In this document: positions 1 through 3,109 of the stretch, piece by piece
How positions within the stretch are numbered: position 1 is the stretch's first letter
Layout: each line of letters opens with the position of its first letter
From: CAIYRG01 sp035632215
GTDB lineage: Bacteria; Pseudomonadota; Alphaproteobacteria; Micropepsales; Micropepsaceae
NCBI GenBank assembly: GCA_035632215.1
Contig: DASQHF010000095.1
Location: 1-5,829 of the forward strand
Direction: 5' to 3'
DNA: 5,829 nt
Program-made: the position numbers and the translations under genes
The notes under the pieces: model-generated
The model's database searches: none
The model's input: the letters and a program-made list of their open reading frames with translations, nothing else
What the model was told of the DNA's origin: nothing

Positions 1-131
1 CGGCGAAGGTCGATCCTTACGAAGTGGTAGCGGTGGTGCTGATGTCGCTGGGGCTGTCCTTCCTCGCGACGCTCTATCCATCGTGGCGTGCGGCGCGTCT
101 CGATCCCGTGGAAGCGCTCCGTTATGAATGA
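1..131 (+). CDS. lolC: 3' end of a LolC/LolE-family lipoprotein-releasing permease (partial, 5' end outside window)
   Basis: The last 42 sense codons and a TGA (129-131) of an inner-membrane permease of the lipoprotein-releasing ABC exporter are present. The fragment covers the last transmembrane helix and the cytoplasmic tail, which ends in PSWRAARLDPVEALRYE. Thirty-eight of these 42 residues match the C terminus of the next gene, and 113 of 129 nucleotides match 1275-1403, with 32 consecutive identical bases (75-106 against 1347-1378). It is therefore a tandem paralogue of the downstream permease. The two stop-to-start regions are 6 bp apart, so co-transcription is almost certain. The lolC label is by position only: the two copies are too alike here to be assigned to the enterobacterial LolC and LolE types. 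Family assignment is firm; the completeness of the gene upstream cannot be judged. Confidence 0.9.
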   Translation, partial: AKVDPYEVVAVVLMSLGLSFLATLYPSWRAARLDPVEALRYE

Positions 132-137
132 ATTGCC

Positions 138-1403
138 ATGACCGCTCCTTCGCGTCTCTTTTCAGGTTTCGAGTGGATGGTTGCCGGGCGTTACTTGCGC
201 GCGAGGCGCGCGGAGAGCTTCGTCTCGGTCATCACCGGCTTTTCCCTGATCGGGATCGCGCTCGGCGTCGCCACGCTCATCATAGTCATGAGCGTCTTTA
301 ACGGGTTCCGCGAGGAGCTCTTGGGGCGCATCCTCGGACTTAACGGGCACATCATCGTTCAGAGCGAGACTGGAGCCATTGCCGACTATGAAGCCGTCGC
401 GGCGAAGTTGAGGATGATCCCGGGCGTCACCAACGCGACGCCAATCATCGAAGGCCAAGTTCTGATCAACGTCGACGACGCGTCGTACGGCGCGCTTGTT
501 CGCGGTATCGAGCACGACGATTTGCAGAAGCTCACCGCGATCTCCTCGACCTTGTCGCAAGACGCGCTCGCGGGCTACGACGAAGGCGACTCGGTGATCA
601 TCGGTCAGCGTCTTGCAGACAAGCTCGGGCTCAAGGCCGGAATGACCGTGACGCTCATTGCGCCAAATGGAGCCGTCACGCCTTTCGGCACCACGCCGCG
701 GATCAAGACCTATCGTGTGGCGGGCACCTTTAACGTCGGCATGTCCGAATACGATCAGACCTTCATTTTCATGCCGCTGATGGAAGCGCAGCTCTTCTTC
801 GGCATGGAAGGGGCCGTCGGCGGAATCGAAGTCATGGTGACGGCACCCGACCGTGTCCGGGATTGGCGCGGGCCCATTCTGAACGCCGCCGGTCCCACGG
901 CGCGCATGGTCGATTGGCAGCAGATGAGTTCGAACCTGGTCGGCGCCCTGGCGGTGCAGCGCAACGTGATTTTCCTCATCGTCACCCTCATCACCATCGT
1001 CGCGGCCCTGAACATCATTTCCGGCCTCATCATCCTGGTGGAGGACAAGGGCGGCGACATCGCGATCCTGCGCACCATGGGCGCCACGCAAAGCGCGGTC
1101 ATGCGCGTTTTCTTCATCGCTGGCTCAGCGATCGGAACCGTCGGCACGTTCACCGGTCTTCTGATCGGAATCTTGTTCAGTTCAAATATAGAACGCATCC
1201 GCCAGTTCCTGATCTACGTCACTGGGAACAACGACATTTTCAATCCGTCCGTCTATTTCTTGAGTCATCTGCCTTCGAAAGTAGATCCTTATGAAGTGAT
1301 GGCGGTGGTGCTGATGGCGCTGGGCGTGTCTTTCCTGGCGACGCTATATCCATCGTGGCGTGCGGCGCGTCTCGATCCTGTCGAGGCGCTGCGTTATGAA
1401 TGA
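138..1403 (+). CDS. lolE: LolC/LolE-family lipoprotein-releasing ABC transporter permease
   Basis: This is a 421-residue permease of the LolCDE/LolF machine. The machine uses ATP hydrolysed by LolD to lift mature lipoproteins out of the inner membrane and pass them to LolA. The visible order is a short cytoplasmic N terminus; TM1 at about 28-50; a large periplasmic MacB-type domain at about 57-272; then TM2 (about 275-301), TM3 (about 322-347) and TM4 (about 384-406) of the FtsX fold. The segment DKGGDIAILRTMGAT (303-317) is the cytoplasmic coupling helix that docks on the ATPase. Length is normal for the family. The ATG at 138 is preferred because the N-terminal stretch LFSGFEWMVAGRYLRARR is typical of the family; no good Shine-Dalgarno is visible, which fits translational coupling to the gene ending 6 bp upstream. 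The stop overlaps the lolD start. Whether it acts as LolE, LolC or a homodimeric LolF cannot be decided here. Confidence 0.95.
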   Translation: MTAPSRLFSGFEWMVAGRYLRARRAESFVSVITGFSLIGIALGVATLIIVMSVFNGFREELLGRILGLNGHIIVQSETGAIADYEAVAAKLRMIPGVTNATPIIEGQVLINVDDASYGALVRGIEHDDLQKLTAISSTLSQDALAGYDEGDSVIIGQRLADKLGLKAGMTVTLIAPNGAVTPFGTTPRIKTYRVAGTFNVGMSEYDQTFIFMPLMEAQLFFGMEGAVGGIEVMVTAPDRVRDWRGPILNAAGPTARMVDWQQMSSNLVGALAVQRNVIFLIVTLITIVAALNIISGLIILVEDKGGDIAILRTMGATQSAVMRVFFIAGSAIGTVGTFTGLLIGILFSSNIERIRQFLIYVTGNNDIFNPSVYFLSHLPSKVDPYEVMAVVLMALGVSFLATLYPSWRAARLDPVEALRYE

Positions 1404-2079
1404 AACGCCGCTTCGGCTGGACAAAGTGACGCGCGTCTATCGCCAAGCGGGGCGCGAGCTTATCGTCTTCCGCGATCTAACATTCGCACTCAAACCCGGC
1501 GAGATCGTCGCGCTTGTCGGCCAGTCGGGCGCCGGCAAATCGTCATTGTTGCACATCGCGGGGCTTCTCGAAGCGCCGAGCTCAGGCGAGGTCTACATCA
1601 ACGGCCGAGCGGCTTCGAAGCTTGCTGAGCGCGAGCGCACCGAGATCCGCCGCAACTCGCTCGGCTTTGTCTATCAGTTCCACCATCTTCTTCCCGAATT
1701 CACCGCGCTCGAGAATGTCGCCATGCCCTGCCGCATCGCGGGCGTGGAGCGGCACGAGGCAGCCAAGACCGCAGCCCATCTCTTAACCGAAGTTGGCCTT
1801 GCCGAGCGCCTGACTCACCGCCCGGCACAACTCTCGGGCGGCGAGCAGCAACGCGTCGCCATCGCGCGTGCCCTCGCGAATTCGCCAAAAGTGCTTTTGG
1901 CCGACGAGCCCACGGGCAATCTCGATCCCAAGACCGCGGATTCAGTGTTTGACATTCTGATCGCGCTCGTCCGCTCCGAAGGCCTCTCCGCCCTCATTGC
2001 GACCCACAACTACGCGCTGTCGGAAAAAATGGACCGCACGCTGGTGCTGGATAAGGGAACGCTGGTGGAAGCGCGCTAA
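1396..2079 (+). CDS. lolD: Lipoprotein-releasing system ATP-binding protein LolD
   Basis: This is the 227-residue cytoplasmic ATPase of the lipoprotein-releasing exporter, of the LolD/MacB class. All ABC motifs are intact: Walker A GQSGAGKS (42-49), Q-loop Q94 within VYQFHHLLPEF, signature LSGGEQQR (146-153), Walker B VLLADEP (166-172), D-loop region GNLDP, and switch histidine H204 (ATHN). The start chosen is the ATG at 1396 inside ATGAATGA, giving an 8-bp overlap with the permease stop (1401-1403). A GAGG at 1383-1386 sits about 9 bases upstream. An in-frame ATG at 1360 would add 12 residues but lies deep in the permease gene and is less likely. Overlap implies coupled translation and a fixed ratio to its permease. 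The TAA stop (2077-2079) interlocks with the stop of the opposing gene. Confidence 0.96.
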   Translation: MNETPLRLDKVTRVYRQAGRELIVFRDLTFALKPGEIVALVGQSGAGKSSLLHIAGLLEAPSSGEVYINGRAASKLAERERTEIRRNSLGFVYQFHHLLPEFTALENVAMPCRIAGVERHEAAKTAAHLLTEVGLAERLTHRPAQLSGGEQQRVAIARALANSPKVLLADEPTGNLDPKTADSVFDILIALVRSEGLSALIATHNYALSEKMDRTLVLDKGTLVEAR

Positions 2080-2612
2080 GACTTCGGTTTGCGGGATTTG
2101 CGATACGCTGCTTTGGGCAAGGATGCGATGATCGACTCCTTTTGTCGGCGAACATCGAAAATCAAAATTCGTATCGACCTCACTAGTGAATTCAATTCTG
2201 TCAGAGGTACGGGCTTAGATTCTGCTCCTGTCGGCGGCAGGGTCACGCGACGAACGGACTTTGGATCGTCTTTCGCGACGCCCCAAGCTTCGTGAATCAT
2301 ATCGTGACGTTTCCCGATCAGTTTTTTCGCCTGTTTGAACAAAGTCTTGAGCTTCTTCAATCCGGGAGAGGTCGGTTTGAAGACCTGATCAGTAACGTTT
2401 TCTAGGACGTGAATGCGACCCATGGCAGTACGCGGAGTGAGATAAACTACCTGCCCCAACTTCGCAGAGACCCGTAGCATTGCGCCCAAGAGCGCACCCA
2501 ATTCTAGATCGAGATTTGCGATCTCAATCGAAATCATTCCGATTGCCCTCACATGATCTGGGTACGCCTCAAGAGTAGAGACGATGCCGTAACTTTCATC
2601 AGGAGATGTCAT
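2076..2612 (-). CDS. Hypothetical protein with HEPN-type RHxxxH motif (possible ribonuclease-like)
   Basis: This is a 178-residue protein I do not recognise by name. It looks mainly helical. A long helix is likely at about 18-50 (VRAIGMISIEIANLDLELGA); a basic helix at about 83-101 runs into KRHDMIHEAWG (101-111); a short polar or strand-like part follows, then a helix at about 137-165 and a basic tail (RKSRKPKS). R102-H103-x3-H107 matches the R(N/H/D)xxxH signature of HEPN-domain RNases found in toxin-antitoxin, Abi and CRISPR effectors. Function is an inference from that motif; many HEPN-like proteins are inactive or only bind. The ATG at 2612 is chosen because GAGG lies 8 bases upstream; an upstream in-frame ATG (2693) would give 205 residues without such support. 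GC is clearly lower than in lolD or dnaE, suggesting acquisition. No nucleotidyltransferase antitoxin partner is adjacent. It is convergent with lolD (4-bp overlap) and divergent from the small gene at 2805. Confidence 0.75.
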   Translation of the reverse strand: MTSPDESYGIVSTLEAYPDHVRAIGMISIEIANLDLELGALLGAMLRVSAKLGQVVYLTPRTAMGRIHVLENVTDQVFKPTSPGLKKLKTLFKQAKKLIGKRHDMIHEAWGVAKDDPKSVRRVTLPPTGAESKPVPLTELNSLVRSIRILIFDVRRQKESIIASLPKAAYRKSRKPKS

Positions 2613-2618
2613 CGAGAA

Positions 2619-2626
2619 TTCCTCAA
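2619..2626 (-). promoter_or_regulatory. Ribosome binding site of the HEPN-like gene
   Basis: The minus strand reads TTGAGGAA here. The GAGG core (plus-strand 2621-2624) lies 8 bases before the ATG at 2612. This decides the 178-residue start over the longer frame from 2693. Confidence 0.65.
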
Positions 2627-2731
2627 TAAAGGGTGCGGTCAAACGGTCACTTGAATGGGAAAACGAGCGAATACGCCGACAAGGCGATTCCAATTCCGCT
2701 CGCAGGCGTCTTGAAGGACGTCACAATTTTG

Positions 2732-2760
2732 ATCATGTTTTGTTCTTGACACCTTGTAAA
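2732..2760 (-). promoter_or_regulatory. Candidate leftward promoter for the HEPN-like gene
   Basis: On the minus strand, TTTACA (plus 2755-2760; 5 of 6 to the sigma-70-type -35) is followed after exactly 17 bases by CATGAT (plus 2732-2737; 4 of 6 to the -10). Transcription would start near 2725, leaving a leader of about 110 bases before the ATG at 2612. The -35 box forms one half of the palindrome at 2739-2767 and abuts the LexA-type box at 2761-2775. This is a motif match only. Confidence 0.35.
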
Positions 2761-2767
2761 GAACAAA
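2739..2767. repeat. Near-perfect 29-bp palindrome between divergent genes (operator-like)
   Basis: The arms TTTGTTCTT (2739-2747) and AAGAACAAA (2759-2767) are perfect inverted repeats. After one G/A mismatch, ACA (2749-2751) and TGT (2755-2757) also pair, around a CCT centre. The -35 box of the rightward promoter (TTGACA) and that of the candidate leftward promoter (TTTACA) are its two halves. It lacks a T-run and has no gene reading into it, so an operator for a dimeric regulator is more likely than a terminator. Confidence 0.6.
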
Positions 2768-2774
2768 GTAGGAA
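2746..2774 (+). promoter_or_regulatory. Rightward promoter of the small membrane-peptide gene
   Basis: A consensus TTGACA (2746-2751) is followed by a 17-base spacer and TAGGAA (2769-2774; 3 of 6 to TATAAT). The predicted start is near 2781, giving a leader of about 24 bases before the ATG at 2805. The perfect -35 with a poor -10 is compatible with a tightly regulated promoter. The -10 lies wholly within the LexA-type box. Confidence 0.5.
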
Positions 2775-2775
2775 C
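2761..2775 (+). promoter_or_regulatory. Putative LexA (SOS) box, GAAC-N7-GAAC
   Basis: GAAC (2761-2764), seven bases AAAGTAG, and GAAC (2772-2775) give, on the other strand, GTTC-N7-GTTC. This is the known direct-repeat LexA operator of alphaproteobacteria. It covers the end of the spacer and the entire -10 of the rightward promoter, where a repressor would block RNA polymerase. It also touches the -35 of the candidate leftward promoter. By chance such a pattern is expected about once per 33 kb of random sequence counting both strands, so its position in this promoter is suggestive rather than conclusive. Confidence 0.6.
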
Positions 2776-2794
2776 ATTCCTTCCAACAAAGCGG

Positions 2795-2798
2795 GGAG
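2795..2798 (+). promoter_or_regulatory. Strong Shine-Dalgarno of the small gene
   Basis: GGAG, within GGGGAG (2793-2798), stands 6 bases before the ATG at 2805. It is the best ribosome binding site in the window and a main reason to accept the short gene. Confidence 0.75.
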
Positions 2799-2804
2799 CA
2801 AGGG

Positions 2805-2906
2805 ATGAGGCACTGGATTCAAGAAGCCATTGCGGCATTGGGAATGCTGGTTTTCGTGTATTCGGCCCTCATGTTGGCGGTCGCAGGCGAGGCGTTGCTC
2901 TCTTAA
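2805..2906 (+). CDS. 33-residue single-pass membrane peptide, putative SOS-induced (SidA-like)
   Basis: This is a short frame from ATG (2805) to TAA (2904-2906). The peptide begins MRHWIQEA and continues into an uninterrupted hydrophobic stretch at about residues 8-28 (containing GMLVFVYSALMLAVAG), then ends EALLS. That is one transmembrane helix with a short charged N terminus and almost no tail. Support for a real gene is a GGAG site at ideal spacing, a promoter with a consensus -35, a LexA-type box over its -10, and a strong hairpin terminator 13 bases after the stop. In Caulobacter, SidA is a LexA-controlled inner-membrane peptide of 29 residues that halts division through FtsW/FtsN. Size, topology and control match; sequence homology is not shown. 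From memory, sidA also lies near dnaE in Caulobacter, but I cannot verify this. Alternatives are another small stress peptide or a type I toxin-like peptide. Confidence 0.68.
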   Translation: MRHWIQEAIAALGMLVFVYSALMLAVAGEALLS

Positions 2907-2919
2907 AGAAAGCGCCTCC

Positions 2920-2956
2920 AGGGAGCCGGGGTGCGCCCCCCAAGCCCCGGCTCCCT
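2920..2956 (+). terminator. Hairpin terminator after the small gene
   Basis: AGGGAGCCGGGG (2920-2931) pairs perfectly with CCCCGGCTCCCT (2945-2956), a 12-bp GC-rich stem with a 13-base loop. It is followed by TCCTATATATCT, a moderately T-rich tract. It begins 13 bases after the TAA at 2904-2906 and should separate the small gene from dnaE. The weak T-run leaves some read-through possible. Confidence 0.75.
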
Positions 2957-3053
2957 TCCTATATATCTCGGGTGAGCCCATCTCCTGTGGAGCAATGCGC
3001 TTTGAGCGCTTGGCAGCGGTCGCGCCCGCGGGCCTGCTCGCGGATACTGCCTC
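2957..3053. other. dnaE upstream region without a recognisable gene
   Basis: No credible coding frame, RNA gene or consensus promoter is visible. It includes a 10-bp self-complementary GCCCGCGGGC (3024-3033). A TTGGCA at 3010-3015 has no acceptable -10 at normal spacing. If the terminator at 2920-2956 is efficient, the dnaE promoter must lie here or in the repeat that follows. Confidence 0.4.
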
Positions 3054-3079
3054 CCCTCTCCCCCGCAAGGGGGAGAGGG
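3054..3079. repeat. REP-like palindromic element in the dnaE leader
   Basis: CCCTCTCCCCC (3054-3064) and GGGGGAGAGGG (3069-3079) form an 11-bp perfect stem closed by a GCAA tetraloop. The form matches the C-rich/G-rich extragenic palindromes scattered through many Rhizobiales genomes. It ends 30 bases before the dnaE ATG and is followed by another G-rich tract (3083-3094). With no T-run it is not a typical terminator. It may fold in the dnaE mRNA leader. Confidence 0.7.
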
Positions 3080-3109
3080 CTAGGGAGAGGGGGGCTGGCG
3101 TAGAGCGGC

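Noticed and set aside
162..1091. A 309-residue minus-strand frame
   Set aside because: It is the antisense shadow of the intact permease gene, rich in H, R and D as expected for such shadows.
2647..2736. A 29-residue hydrophobic minus-strand frame (starting MIKIVTSFK) in the divergent intergenic region
   Set aside because: No Shine-Dalgarno precedes its ATG, and the ATG lies inside the candidate -10 of the leftward promoter. It is likely chance.
2742..2756. A second LexA half-site pair starting at GTTC 2742
   Set aside because: Seven bases later the sequence is CTTG, not GTTC, so the direct-repeat spacing is not met.
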